Positions 1 through 6,142 of a stretch of 13,316 nucleotides of DNA are shown here, one piece after another. The notes beneath the pieces are model-generated. The model did not search any database. It was not told the origin of the DNA and was given only the letters and a program-made list of their open reading frames with translations. Source of the stretch: Pseudomonadota bacterium (GTDB taxonomy: Bacteria; Pseudomonadota; Gammaproteobacteria; Xanthomonadales; Rhodanobacteraceae). The stretch spans positions 1 through 13,316 of the forward strand of contig JAFEEK010000460.1 in assembly GCA_018241165.1 (NCBI GenBank), written 5' to 3'. A program made the position numbers and the translations under genes. The stretch's first letter is position 1; each line of letters begins with the position of its first letter.

Positions 1-732
1 CATTCCCGCGCGCGGCATATAAGGTTGCTCCGGTTGCGCGAGGATCAGGCCGGTTGGAGCGCGTATTTCCCGCAGCACGGCCAGAATCTGTTCTTCGACA
101 TAGCGCACCGGCGAAGCAAGCATCAGGCGCGGATCGGTCGACCAGGTCAGGCCGCCGTCGACGGGTTTGACGCCGCGTTCGACCAGCGCCCGCGCCGCCG
201 CAACCGACAAATCGCCCGCACGTTGTCGCGCAGAAATTGCATCATCCAGACTGGCGAACACGCGCGGCGCCTTGCTTTTCGCGTTGGCGCGTTCGGCCAG
301 TGCGCGTCCGAGTTGCTTCGCTGCGTCGTCCGCTGCGCCAGTGATCGGGCCGAGGCCTTCGATCAGCAACAGGCGCTCGACGCGCTCCGGGCAGGCGCCG
401 GCGATCATGCTAGCGACGGCGGCGCCCAGCGAATGGCCGAGCATGCCGAAGCGCTGCCAGCCGAGCGCACCTGCGGCGCCGAGGGCATCGCTCAGGTAAT
501 CAACGGTGTGGTACCAGGCGCCCGGCGCGCGCCATTGCGAGCGGCCATGACCGGGAAAGTCGATCGCAACAATGTGGAAATGTCTACAAAGCAGCGGAGC
601 GAGCGCATCAAACGATGCGGCGTTGTCCAGCCAGCCGTGCAGGGCCAGCAGTTTCGGCAACGCCGGATCGCCCCAGGCGCGTGCGGCGAGGCGTAGGTTC
701 GAGCAGTCCAGCTCGATATCACGTGCCAGCAT
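1..732 (-). CDS. alpha/beta hydrolase (serine hydrolase-like), C-terminus off window
   Basis: This is an alpha/beta-fold hydrolase read leftwards from an ATG at 732; 244 codons are visible and the C-terminus lies beyond base 1. The oxyanion-hole strand motif LHGWLDN falls at residues 31-37, the strand-turn motif DFPGHGRS at 58-65, and the nucleophile elbow GHSLG at 99-103 with Ser101 as the predicted nucleophile. The catalytic Asp and His should lie further on; the His is probably outside the window. HGWLDN followed by a PGHG loop is typical of the serine hydrolase-like/MEST-type branch, whose substrates are mostly unknown. The start codon lies inside the 3' end of hemH, a 14-bp overlap ending at the hemH TGA, so the two are almost certainly co-transcribed and translationally coupled. 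I infer a small-ester or amide hydrolase in the cytoplasm because no signal peptide is seen. The specific substrate cannot be given. Confidence 0.85.
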   Translation of the reverse strand, partial: MLARDIELDCSNLRLAARAWGDPALPKLLALHGWLDNAASFDALAPLLCRHFHIVAIDFPGHGRSQWRAPGAWYHTVDYLSDALGAAGALGWQRFGMLGHSLGAAVASMIAGACPERVERLLLIEGLGPITGAADDAAKQLGRALAERANAKSKAPRVFASLDDAISARQRAGDLSVAAARALVERGVKPVDGGLTWSTDPRLMLASPVRYVEEQILAVLREIRAPTGLILAQPEQPYMPRAGM

Positions 733-1729
733 CGTTCCAGCCCTGCGTGTGCCGGCGGATCAGGTTCGCCAGCATGCGCACATGCGCGGCGGAACTGTTC
801 AGCGCCGGGATGTAGTCCAGCCGTTCGCCGCCAGCAGCGAGAAATTGTTCACGCCCGCGGATCGCGATTTCTTCGAGCGTTTCCAGGCAATCGACCGCAA
901 ATCCCGGACATAGCACCTGCACATGGCGCACGCCGGATTGGGCGAATTGCGCCAGCGTCGCGTCGGTATAGGGCGCGAGCCAACGTTCACGACCAACGCG
1001 CGACTGGAAAGTGATGGCCAGCTCGTTATCGGCAATACCCAGGCGTTCGCGCAACAGATTCGCCGTAGCCAGGCATTGATCGCGATACGGATCGCCCGCC
1101 GCGACGTAGCGTTCGGGAATGCCGTGGAACGATAGCAGCAGGCGTTCGCCGCGACCGTAGGTAAACCAGTACTTTTCGACGCTCGCCGCCAGTGCCCCGA
1201 TGTAATCCGGGTCGGCGTGGTAATCGGCAATGCTGCGGATTTCGGGTACGCGACGCTCCGCGCGCAGCGCAGCGAAAACTGCGTCGAGCGCTGCCGCCGT
1301 GGATGTGGCCGAGTACTGGGGGAACAAGGGCAACACCACAATCCGCTGCGCGCCATCCTTGGCCAAGGCACGAATCGCTTCGGGAATCGCCGGTTCGCCA
1401 TACGTCATGGCCGCCACGACACGCAACCCGACTATCGCCGGATCCGCGCCCAGCTTTTTCGCCAACGCCAGCGTGTTGACCAGCAGTGGGGAACCTTGTG
1501 ACGTCCAGATTTTTGCGTAGGCGCGCGCCGATCGCCGCGGGCGCAGGCGCAAGATGACGCCATGCAGGATCGGCCACCACAGCCAGCGCGGGTAGTCGAT
1601 GACGCGTGCATCGCTCAGAAATTGCGCGAGGTATCGCCGCACGGCCGAGGGCGTGGGCGCCGCAGGAGTGCCCAGATTCAACAGCAGCACCGCGGTTGCC
1701 GGAGACGATTCCCGACCCGATTCAGACAT
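719..1729 (-). CDS. hemH: ferrochelatase (protohaem ferro-lyase)
   Basis: Ferrochelatase inserts Fe2+ into protoporphyrin IX, the last step of the protoporphyrin-dependent haem pathway, in the cytoplasm or at the inner-membrane face. From the ATG at 1729 the protein has 336 residues, normal for the family. It opens with the family N-terminus LLLNLGTP, then GSPLLVNT, the catalytic-His motif SFHGIPERY (His about residue 202), ITFQSRVG and the acidic motif CPGFAVDCLETLEE (first Glu about residue 283, the usual catalytic Glu). The same frame stays open to a TTG at 1771, which would add 14 residues. I prefer the ATG because the extra residues look unlike the family, although the Shine-Dalgarno at either start is weak: the nearest purine run before the ATG is GGGGAG about 15 nt away. 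The hydrolase gene begins 14 bp before its stop. The gene is divergent from the repeat-protein gene at 1954. Confidence 0.96.
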   Translation of the reverse strand: MSESGRESSPATAVLLLNLGTPAAPTPSAVRRYLAQFLSDARVIDYPRWLWWPILHGVILRLRPRRSARAYAKIWTSQGSPLLVNTLALAKKLGADPAIVGLRVVAAMTYGEPAIPEAIRALAKDGAQRIVVLPLFPQYSATSTAAALDAVFAALRAERRVPEIRSIADYHADPDYIGALAASVEKYWFTYGRGERLLLSFHGIPERYVAAGDPYRDQCLATANLLRERLGIADNELAITFQSRVGRERWLAPYTDATLAQFAQSGVRHVQVLCPGFAVDCLETLEEIAIRGREQFLAAGGERLDYIPALNSSAAHVRMLANLIRRHTQGWNDAGT

Positions 1730-1797
1730 GATGAGTGGCCACGGCTCCCCGGCGACGTGCTGAAAACCCAATATCTTGTGCGATCGGACGGCAATTG

Positions 1798-1826
1798 ACC
1801 ATAGCGATGGGGTCCGGTCGCGCCAA
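1798..1826 (-). promoter_or_regulatory. putative sigma70-type promoter for hemH-hydrolase
   Basis: On the minus strand, TTGGCG (1826-1821) and TATGGT (1803-1798) are separated by exactly 17 nt. Each hexamer matches its consensus at four of six positions. Transcription would begin near 1791, about 60 nt before the hemH ATG. This is consensus matching by eye and is tentative. Confidence 0.35.
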
Positions 1827-1860
1827 AGCGGTGAAAGTGTAGCACCGTCACGCCAGTGCT

Positions 1861-1889
1861 TTGTTTTTCCTTGGGTTCGCTGCTAGACT
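1861..1889 (+). promoter_or_regulatory. putative sigma70-type promoter for the repeat-protein gene
   Basis: TTGTTT (1861-1866) and TAGACT (1884-1889) are separated by 17 nt. Transcription would begin near 1896, leaving a leader of about 58 nt before the ATG at 1954. This location also argues against an in-frame start near 1861, since that codon would lie in the promoter itself. Confidence 0.45.
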
Positions 1890-1953
1890 CGCGTGGCCAC
1901 GTCCTCGACGATGTGGCAGACGATTACTACAAGAACTTACAAGAGAACATCGC

Positions 1954-2895
1954 ATGCCCCTGCGCGCACTTTTTGCAGCGCTCGTGCTTGGCGTCTTCGC
2001 CAGTCAGGCACGCGCCGCCGATCTCGTCGGTTACGGCGAGGCTTTCAATGTGCTTTATTCCGTCGATCTGGCGACGAACACCGCCGTGTCGATCGGCGGC
2101 GCGGGCACGATTGGCGGCCAGCAGATCGCCAACATCGAGGGCCTGACGTTCAGCCCCGGAGGCGTGCTTTACGGCGTATCGGATGCAGGCCCGACAAAGA
2201 CCCTGCTCACGATCGACAAGACCACGGGCATCGCGACCGCAATCGGCGCCCTGAGCACAGGCTCCAACAACCAGCTTGATCTCGGACTTGCATTCACCTG
2301 CGACGGCAAGTTGTGGATGTCGGCGAGTACCGGCCAGTTCTGGAGCGTGGACCCGGCAACCGCGAACGTCACCTTGCTCGGCAATCTTGGCGTCAAGCTC
2401 ACCGGTCTGGCCGCGCGCGGCTCGTTGCTGTTCGGGACCGGCAGTCAGGGCAACAACAATTTGTATTCGATCGATCCGGTCAAGGTTTCGGCAAGTCAGA
2501 TCGGAAGCTATCAATCCACCGATTACGTCACCACGGTCAGTCCCGGGTTTGATTCGACCGGGCAGTTGTGGGCCGTGCTGGACTACGTGCCGCCGCAACC
2601 GGGCAACACCGCGGTCGCCGCCTGGAGCGACCTGGCGCAGCTGTCGGTGACTACGGGCGCGCTTTCCAACCTGGGCAGCATCACGCCGCCACGCCCGATC
2701 GACACCAAATCGCCGGCCTACAACAACCTGTACCAGATCGGCCTCAAGGGTCTGGCGATTCCTTCCGGAATCTGTGCTGCGACCGCCGCGAACTCGCCAA
2801 CGCCAACGCTTTCCTGGCGTGGAATCCTCGCCTTGATCGCGTTGTTCGCGCTTGTCGCCGGAACTCGACTGCGTCGCTGGCGTCCAAGCCTTTGA
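1954..2895 (+). CDS. secreted propeller-like repeat protein with IPTL-CTERM-like anchor
   Basis: This 313-residue protein has a signal peptide (residues 1 to about 21, hydrophobic core LFAALVLGVFA, cleavage near ARA-AD). It then carries at least five degenerate repeats of the form L-Y-S-[VI]-D-x-x-T-x-x-x-T-x-I-G at about residues 34-49, 83-98, 128-143, 170-184 and 228-242. Repeats of this type normally build a beta-propeller. Two cysteines (116 and 273) could pair. The C-terminus has PTPTLSWRG (282-290), a hydrophobic helix (290-303) and a basic tail rich in Arg. This is the three-part layout of the IPTL-CTERM sorting signal, though the family consensus is closer to IPTLSEWG. If so, the protein is exported by Sec and processed at the inner membrane by an exosortase-like enzyme encoded elsewhere. 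I start it at the ATG at 1954 because it gives a clean signal peptide and is preceded by AAGAGA. Function is not recognised; it may be a surface or extracellular protein. Confidence 0.85.
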   Translation: MPLRALFAALVLGVFASQARAADLVGYGEAFNVLYSVDLATNTAVSIGGAGTIGGQQIANIEGLTFSPGGVLYGVSDAGPTKTLLTIDKTTGIATAIGALSTGSNNQLDLGLAFTCDGKLWMSASTGQFWSVDPATANVTLLGNLGVKLTGLAARGSLLFGTGSQGNNNLYSIDPVKVSASQIGSYQSTDYVTTVSPGFDSTGQLWAVLDYVPPQPGNTAVAAWSDLAQLSVTTGALSNLGSITPPRPIDTKSPAYNNLYQIGLKGLAIPSGICAATAANSPTPTLSWRGILALIALFALVAGTRLRRWRPSL

Positions 2896-2941
2896 TGCGT
2901 GGCCGTGCCGGCCGCGCCCGGCTCTTCGAAGGAATCCGTTG

Positions 2942-3631
2942 ATGTCACGCTGGATCGCCCGGCTTGCCGCCTGTGCGGCATTGCTCATCGCCACGACCTT
3001 TTCTCCCGCCCACGCGGGTGAACAGGAAACCGCACGCGCCAACAACGCGGTGCGCGTACTCAAGCAAATCATGCAGGCGCCGGATAGCCGGATTCCCGGC
3101 CATTTGCTCCGCGACGCCTACGCGGTCGCGGTGATACCCGATGTGATCAAGGCCGGATTGATCATTGGTGGCCGCCACGGTTTGGGGCTGTTGTCGGTGA
3201 AGACGCCGAACGACGTCTGGAGCAATCCCACGTTCATCGGCATGACCGGCGGCAGCATCGGCTTTCAGGTCGGCGTGCAGTCGACCGACGTGATCCTGAT
3301 TTTCCGCACCCAGCGCGGGGTGGATTCGATCGTGCACGGCAAGTTCACGCTTGGCGCCGATGCGTCGGTTGCGGCCGGGCCGGTCGGCCGCTCGGCCAAC
3401 GCGGCCACGGACGCGCAATTGCGTGCGGAAATCTATTCGTATTCGCGTGCGCGCGGCCTGTTTGCCGGCGTCGCCCTCGACGGCTCGGTGCTGTCCATCG
3501 ACAATACCGCCAATCAGGCGGTGTACGGCGAAGGCATCACCCCGCGGCGCATCTTCGAAGGCGGACTGGGCAATGTGCCGGATGCCGTCGTGGATTTCCG
3601 CGATCGACTAGAAGAGTACACTGCGCGCTAG
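2942..3631 (+). CDS. secreted SYLF-domain (YSC84-like) lipid-binding protein
   Basis: This protein has 229 residues. The signal peptide is residues 1-25 (hydrophobic CAALLIATTF, cleavage after AHA). The rest is one SYLF domain: VIPDVIKAGLIIGGRHG (65-80), then WSNPTFIGMTGGSIGFQVGV (93-112), STDVILIF (114-121), GKFTLGADASVAAGPVGR (133-150), AEIYSYSRARGLFAGVALDG (162-181). These blocks are characteristic of the family. In eukaryotes it binds phosphoinositides; bacterial members are periplasmic or envelope proteins of unclear role, probably lipid- or membrane-associated. I chose the ATG at 2942 because AAGGA at 2929-2933 lies 8 nt upstream and the signal peptide begins there. It starts 46 bp after the repeat-protein gene and may be co-transcribed with it. 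Tat genes follow 70 bp later. Confidence 0.93.
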   Translation: MSRWIARLAACAALLIATTFSPAHAGEQETARANNAVRVLKQIMQAPDSRIPGHLLRDAYAVAVIPDVIKAGLIIGGRHGLGLLSVKTPNDVWSNPTFIGMTGGSIGFQVGVQSTDVILIFRTQRGVDSIVHGKFTLGADASVAAGPVGRSANAATDAQLRAEIYSYSRARGLFAGVALDGSVLSIDNTANQAVYGEGITPRRIFEGGLGNVPDAVVDFRDRLEEYTAR

Positions 3632-3701
3632 GGCGTGAGTGTCGGCGCATCGCCGCGACGCGCGTTGTCATCCAGCACACTTGATTGTCTCGGAGCAGTT
3701 T

Positions 3702-3932
3702 ATGGGTGGTTTGAGCATTTGGCATTGGATCATCATCGTCGTCGTGGTCGTGCTGATCTTCGGTACCAAGAAACTGCCGAACATCGGCGGCGACCTGGCT
3801 TCCGCCATCAAGAATTTCAAGAAAGGCATGCAGGACGACGACAAATCCACGACCGAGCAGTTGAAGGCGGATCCGCCGCCGGCCCAGGCCAGCCAGAATA
3901 CCGGCGACAAAACCGACACCAAGTCGCAGTAA
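3702..3932 (+). CDS. tatA: Sec-independent protein translocase subunit TatA
   Basis: TatA polymerises to form the membrane conduit or weakened bilayer patch through which folded proteins carrying twin-arginine signals pass. The 76-residue protein shows the expected plan: a short periplasmic N-terminus, one hydrophobic helix (about residues 6-20, [15 protein letters not shown]), the FGTKKLP hinge (20-26), an amphipathic helix ending in IKNFKKGM (36-43), and a flexible polar tail. CGGAG at 3691-3695 lies 6 nt before the ATG. It is first of tatA-tatB-tatC, with 7 bp to tatB. I could not find a convincing promoter in the 70 bp upstream, so transcription may come from the SYLF gene or from a weak promoter. 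Confidence 0.97.
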   Translation: MGGLSIWHWIIIVVVVVLIFGTKKLPNIGGDLASAIKNFKKGMQDDDKSTTEQLKADPPPAQASQNTGDKTDTKSQ

Positions 3933-3939
3933 GCGTGCC

Positions 3940-4245
3940 ATGTTCGATATCGGCACCGGCGAACTGGCGCTGATCGCGGTCGTCGCACTGCTTGTGCTGG
4001 GGCCGGAACGCCTGCCCAAGGCCGCGCGCACCGCGGGCGCGCTTGCGCGGCGTGCGCGCGCAAGCTGGCAGAACGTGCGCGCCGAAATCGAGCGCGAACT
4101 CGCTGCCGAAGAACTCAAGCAATCGATCAAGCGCGGACTCGACGAGGCGAACCCGACTGCCGACATCAGCGCGGCGCTGCGCGACGCCGTGCACGGTCCC
4201 GCCAAGCCGCCCGAGCCACCGGCAACGACCGATGGGCAGCACTGA
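3940..4245 (+). CDS. tatB: Sec-independent protein translocase subunit TatB
   Basis: TatB forms the substrate-receptor complex with TatC that recognises twin-arginine signal peptides. The 101-residue protein starts MFDIGTGELALIAVVALLVL, a short N-terminus with the conserved Glu at residue 8 and a single membrane helix, then the GPERLP hinge (21-26) and a long charged amphipathic helix (about 28-85). A Pro-rich tail follows (88-95). It is shorter than Escherichia coli TatB but within the range of the family. Its last 14 bp overlap the start of tatC, so the translation of the two is likely coupled. No strong Shine-Dalgarno is seen before its ATG. Confidence 0.96.
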   Translation: MFDIGTGELALIAVVALLVLGPERLPKAARTAGALARRARASWQNVRAEIERELAAEELKQSIKRGLDEANPTADISAALRDAVHGPAKPPEPPATTDGQH

Positions 4246-5020
4246 GTCCGGCCAGCCTGAGCCGGATCAGGCGCAAGGGCAGGAACAATCCTTCATTTCG
4301 CACCTGATCGAACTGCGCGCGCGCCTGCTCAAGGCGATTGCAGCAGTGCTTGTCGTGCTGCTGGCGCTGCTGCCATTTTCCGACCGACTCTACCATTTCA
4401 TCGCCGAGCCGCTATTGCAGCGCTTGCCGCCCGGCGCACACATGGTCGCGATCGAAGTGGCTTCGCCGTTCGTCACGCCGCTCAAGCTGGCATCGGTCGT
4501 CGCGCTCGTCCTGGCCATGCCGATCGTCCTGTACCAGTTGTGGCGTTTCGTCGCGCCGGGCTTGTATCGCCACGAAAAGAAACTGGCGCTGCCGTTGCTG
4601 GTGGCCAGCATCGTGATGTTTTACCTCGGCTGCGCGTTCGCCTACTTCCTGGTCCTGCCGAAAGTATTCGTGTTCCTGCTCGGCATCACGCCCGAAGGCG
4701 TGTCGATCATGACCGATATCGGCAAATACCTGGATTTCGTGTTGACGATGTTCCTGGCCTTCGGCGTGTGTTTCGAGGTTCCGGTCGCGGTTTTCCTGCT
4801 CGCCTTGCTCGGTTGGGTCAGTGCCGATCAACTGTCCCGGCAGCGCCCGTATGTCGTGCTTGGCGTGTTCGTGCTGGCCGCCATCCTGACCCCGCCGGAT
4901 GCCTTGTCCATGCTCATGCTCGCGATCCCGATGTGCCTGTTGTACGAAATCGGCGTGCTTGCGGTGCGCCTGTTCGTGCGCCGCGCAACGCCGCGTCCCG
5001 ATACGGCGCCGCGTGGCTGA
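4232..5020 (+). CDS. tatC: Sec-independent protein translocase subunit TatC
   Basis: TatC is the polytopic inner-membrane protein that binds the twin-arginine motif. The 262-residue product has an N-terminal cytoplasmic stretch of about 20 polar residues, the signature SHLIELRARL (23-32, conserved Glu27), and six hydrophobic segments. The first cytoplasmic loop has FVAPGLYRHEKK (106-117, conserved Glu115), and the last membrane region has TPPDALSML (220-228). Both are family signatures. The frame is open upstream to about 3992, but that sequence is a shadow of tatB. The ATG at 4232 gives the family N-terminus and overlaps the tatB end by 14 bp. No hairpin terminator is evident directly after it; the next 38 bases lead to a promoter-like element. 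Confidence 0.97.
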   Translation: MGSTESGQPEPDQAQGQEQSFISHLIELRARLLKAIAAVLVVLLALLPFSDRLYHFIAEPLLQRLPPGAHMVAIEVASPFVTPLKLASVVALVLAMPIVLYQLWRFVAPGLYRHEKKLALPLLVASIVMFYLGCAFAYFLVLPKVFVFLLGITPEGVSIMTDIGKYLDFVLTMFLAFGVCFEVPVAVFLLALLGWVSADQLSRQRPYVVLGVFVLAAILTPPDALSMLMLAIPMCLLYEIGVLAVRLFVRRATPRPDTAPRG

Positions 5021-5058
5021 AGCGGACATCGATCGATCCCGTTCGTGCTGGTGTCGCG

Positions 5059-5087
5059 TTGTCTTTTGCGGCTTTCTGGAATAAACT
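5059..5087 (+). promoter_or_regulatory. putative sigma70-type promoter for the ribbon-helix-helix gene
   Basis: TTGTCT (5059-5064) and TAAACT (5082-5087) are 17 nt apart. Initiation near 5094 would leave a leader of about 55 nt before the ATG at 5149. This would let the small gene be transcribed independently of the tat operon. Confidence 0.45.
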
Positions 5088-5107
5088 CATTTGCCGCATT
5101 TGAGACA

Positions 5108-5118
5108 TTTTCCACTTC
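5108..5118 (+). repeat. 11-bp direct repeat, left copy
   Basis: TTTTCCACTTC occurs here and again at 5328-5338. The two identical copies flank the small ribbon-helix-helix gene. The left copy lies in the predicted leader, downstream of the putative start site. It could be an operator or a junction scar, or coincidence. Confidence 0.5.
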
Positions 5119-5148
5119 CCCGAACACCCCGAACAGGAGTCCATTCAC

Positions 5149-5325
5149 ATGGCAAAAAATGAAGATACACGCGACGCCAGTCTGCGCGTGTCGAAGAAGA
5201 CACGCGACAGTCTGAAGGCCGCGGCAGCCGTCGCCGGTCGTCCCTTGTACGACGTCACCAACGAAGCCATAAACAACTATCTCGCCTCGGTCAAGGCGGG
5301 CGGTGCGCGCAAAGGCAAGAAGTAA
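5149..5325 (+). CDS. small ribbon-helix-helix DNA-binding protein (antitoxin-like)
   Basis: This 58-residue protein starts at an ATG with AGGAG at 5135-5139, 9 nt upstream. After a polar start, residues 10-14 (ASLRV) fit a short beta-strand. A helix follows at 16-30 (KKTRDSLKAAAAVAG), a G-R-P turn, a second helix at 34-48 (YDVTNEAINNYLASV), and a basic tail ending ARKGKK. This strand-helix-helix layout with alternating residues before the first helix is the CopG/Arc/MetJ-type ribbon-helix-helix fold, which acts as a dimer with the strand in the DNA major groove. Many such proteins are antitoxins, but no toxin-like frame adjoins it: tatC is upstream and a convergent amidotransferase is downstream. 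It has its own candidate promoter and terminator. Within the gene, ACACGCGAC and AGTCTG recur (5167-5184 and 5200-5214), encoding TRDASL and TRDSL. It is probably a stand-alone regulator or nucleoid-associated protein; the targets are unknown. Confidence 0.8.
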   Translation: MAKNEDTRDASLRVSKKTRDSLKAAAAVAGRPLYDVTNEAINNYLASVKAGGARKGKK

Positions 5326-5327
5326 AC

Positions 5328-5338
5328 TTTTCCACTTC
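5328..5338 (+). repeat. 11-bp direct repeat, right copy
   Basis: This second copy of TTTTCCACTTC begins 2 bases after the stop of the small gene and ends 2 bases before the hairpin at 5341. The first copy is 220 bp upstream. Confidence 0.5.
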
Positions 5339-5340
5339 GT

Positions 5341-5367
5341 CCACGTTCCGGTTTCCGTCGAACGTGG
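5341..5367 (+). other. 8-bp stem-loop after the small gene
   Basis: CCACGTTC (5341-5348) and GAACGTGG (5360-5367) form a perfect 8-bp stem around an 11-nt loop. It lies between the stop codon at 5325 and the intrinsic terminator at 5381. It could protect the 3' end of the transcript or be part of a small 3'-derived RNA; it is not itself a terminator because no T-run follows. Confidence 0.5.
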
Positions 5368-5380
5368 CTGCAACAGCAGA

Positions 5381-5410
5381 ACGGCCCGCATGGGCCGTTT
5401 TCGTTTTCTG
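5381..5410 (+). terminator. intrinsic (Rho-independent) terminator
   Basis: The stem ACGGCCC/GGGCCGT (5381-5387 and 5392-5398) has a four-base loop and is followed by a T-rich run at 5398-5409 broken by single C and G bases. It ends the transcript of the small ribbon-helix-helix gene. On the other strand no T-run follows, so it should work mainly rightward and not for the convergent amidotransferase gene. Confidence 0.85.
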
Positions 5411-5431
5411 TTGTTTGCGCTTGCCGCCGGA

Positions 5432-6142
5432 TCAATCTCGAACCAGGCGCGCAAAACGCCGCAGGATCGACCTGGCCTGCGGCGTGGATCGCACCTCACG
5501 CAGTAGCGCAGGCACGTCGAAATCCTCGTCCGCCAACGCGCCATCGCGAGCGCGGATGTAAGCGCGCATCTCGCGCGCGCCGAACTCGGGATGGAACTGC
5601 AATCCCCACGCGCGCGGCGCGAAGCGCACGGCCTGGCAGGAATCCAGCGCCGAACGCGCCAGCACCATCGCATCGCGCGGCGGCTCCAGCACGGTCTGCA
5701 AATGCGTCGCCTGTGCATCGAACGCCAATGGCGCCGAACCGAACAACGCGTCCTGCGCGGACGCCGGCAAGCGGCGGACGCTCACGCTGCCCATTTCACG
5801 CCCATGCGGGTTGTAGCCGACGCGGCCACCGAACGCGTGCGCCAGTAACTGATGCCCGTAGCAGACGCCGAGCACCGGCACGTCGGCATCAACTGCACGC
5901 CGCAACCAGCGCGCCGTGGTCTCGCTCCATTCAAGGCGATCGGTGACCATCGCGCCGGAACCGGTGACGACGATGCCGGATACGGATCGTGGCGGCGGCA
6001 GTTGCATGCCGCGATCCACGCGCGCGACACGGGTCTGGCGCGCAGACAATCCCAGACCGCGCCGGAACCATTGCGCGAAGTCGCCAAGTTGCCGGCGCAC
6101 CGCGGGAATCGCCGTGCCGGTCTGCACGATCAGCAGTGTCAT
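5432..6142 (-). CDS. class I glutamine amidotransferase family protein
   Basis: This 236-residue protein is a single GATase-1 domain. The nucleophile motif GVCYGHQ is at residues 92-98 (Cys94 nucleophile) and the His-Glu pair is in FHPEF (183-187; His184, Glu186). A GSGAMVTD segment (61-68) supplies the region before the oxyanion strand. Such free-standing domains hydrolyse glutamine or gamma-glutamyl compounds, or pass ammonia to a partner subunit; the sequence alone does not give the substrate. It resembles the GMP-synthase-like group of lone amidotransferases. I start at the ATG at 6142 because it begins MTLLIVQTG, a typical first strand; the frame continues open upstream only as a shadow of the neighbouring ATPase gene. 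The start overlaps the ATPase stop as ATGA, so the two are translationally coupled. No terminator is seen in the short space after its stop. Confidence 0.92.
   Translation of the reverse strand: MTLLIVQTGTAIPAVRRQLGDFAQWFRRGLGLSARQTRVARVDRGMQLPPPRSVSGIVVTGSGAMVTDRLEWSETTARWLRRAVDADVPVLGVCYGHQLLAHAFGGRVGYNPHGREMGSVSVRRLPASAQDALFGSAPLAFDAQATHLQTVLEPPRDAMVLARSALDSCQAVRFAPRAWGLQFHPEFGAREMRAYIRARDGALADEDFDVPALLREVRSTPQARSILRRFARLVRD

Noticed and set aside
25..696. 223-codon plus-strand open frame at the left edge
   Set aside because: It lies opposite the alpha/beta hydrolase, whose nucleophile elbow and overlap with hemH are clear. The hydrolase is easy to miss because it runs off the window.
1927..3072. 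381-codon minus-strand open frame
   Set aside because: It is antisense to the repeat-protein and SYLF genes, which have signal peptides and family motifs. The composition is that of a shadow.
5149..5325. Complete toxin-antitoxin module
   Set aside because: The small protein is antitoxin-like, but no toxin-like frame adjoins it in a shared operon.
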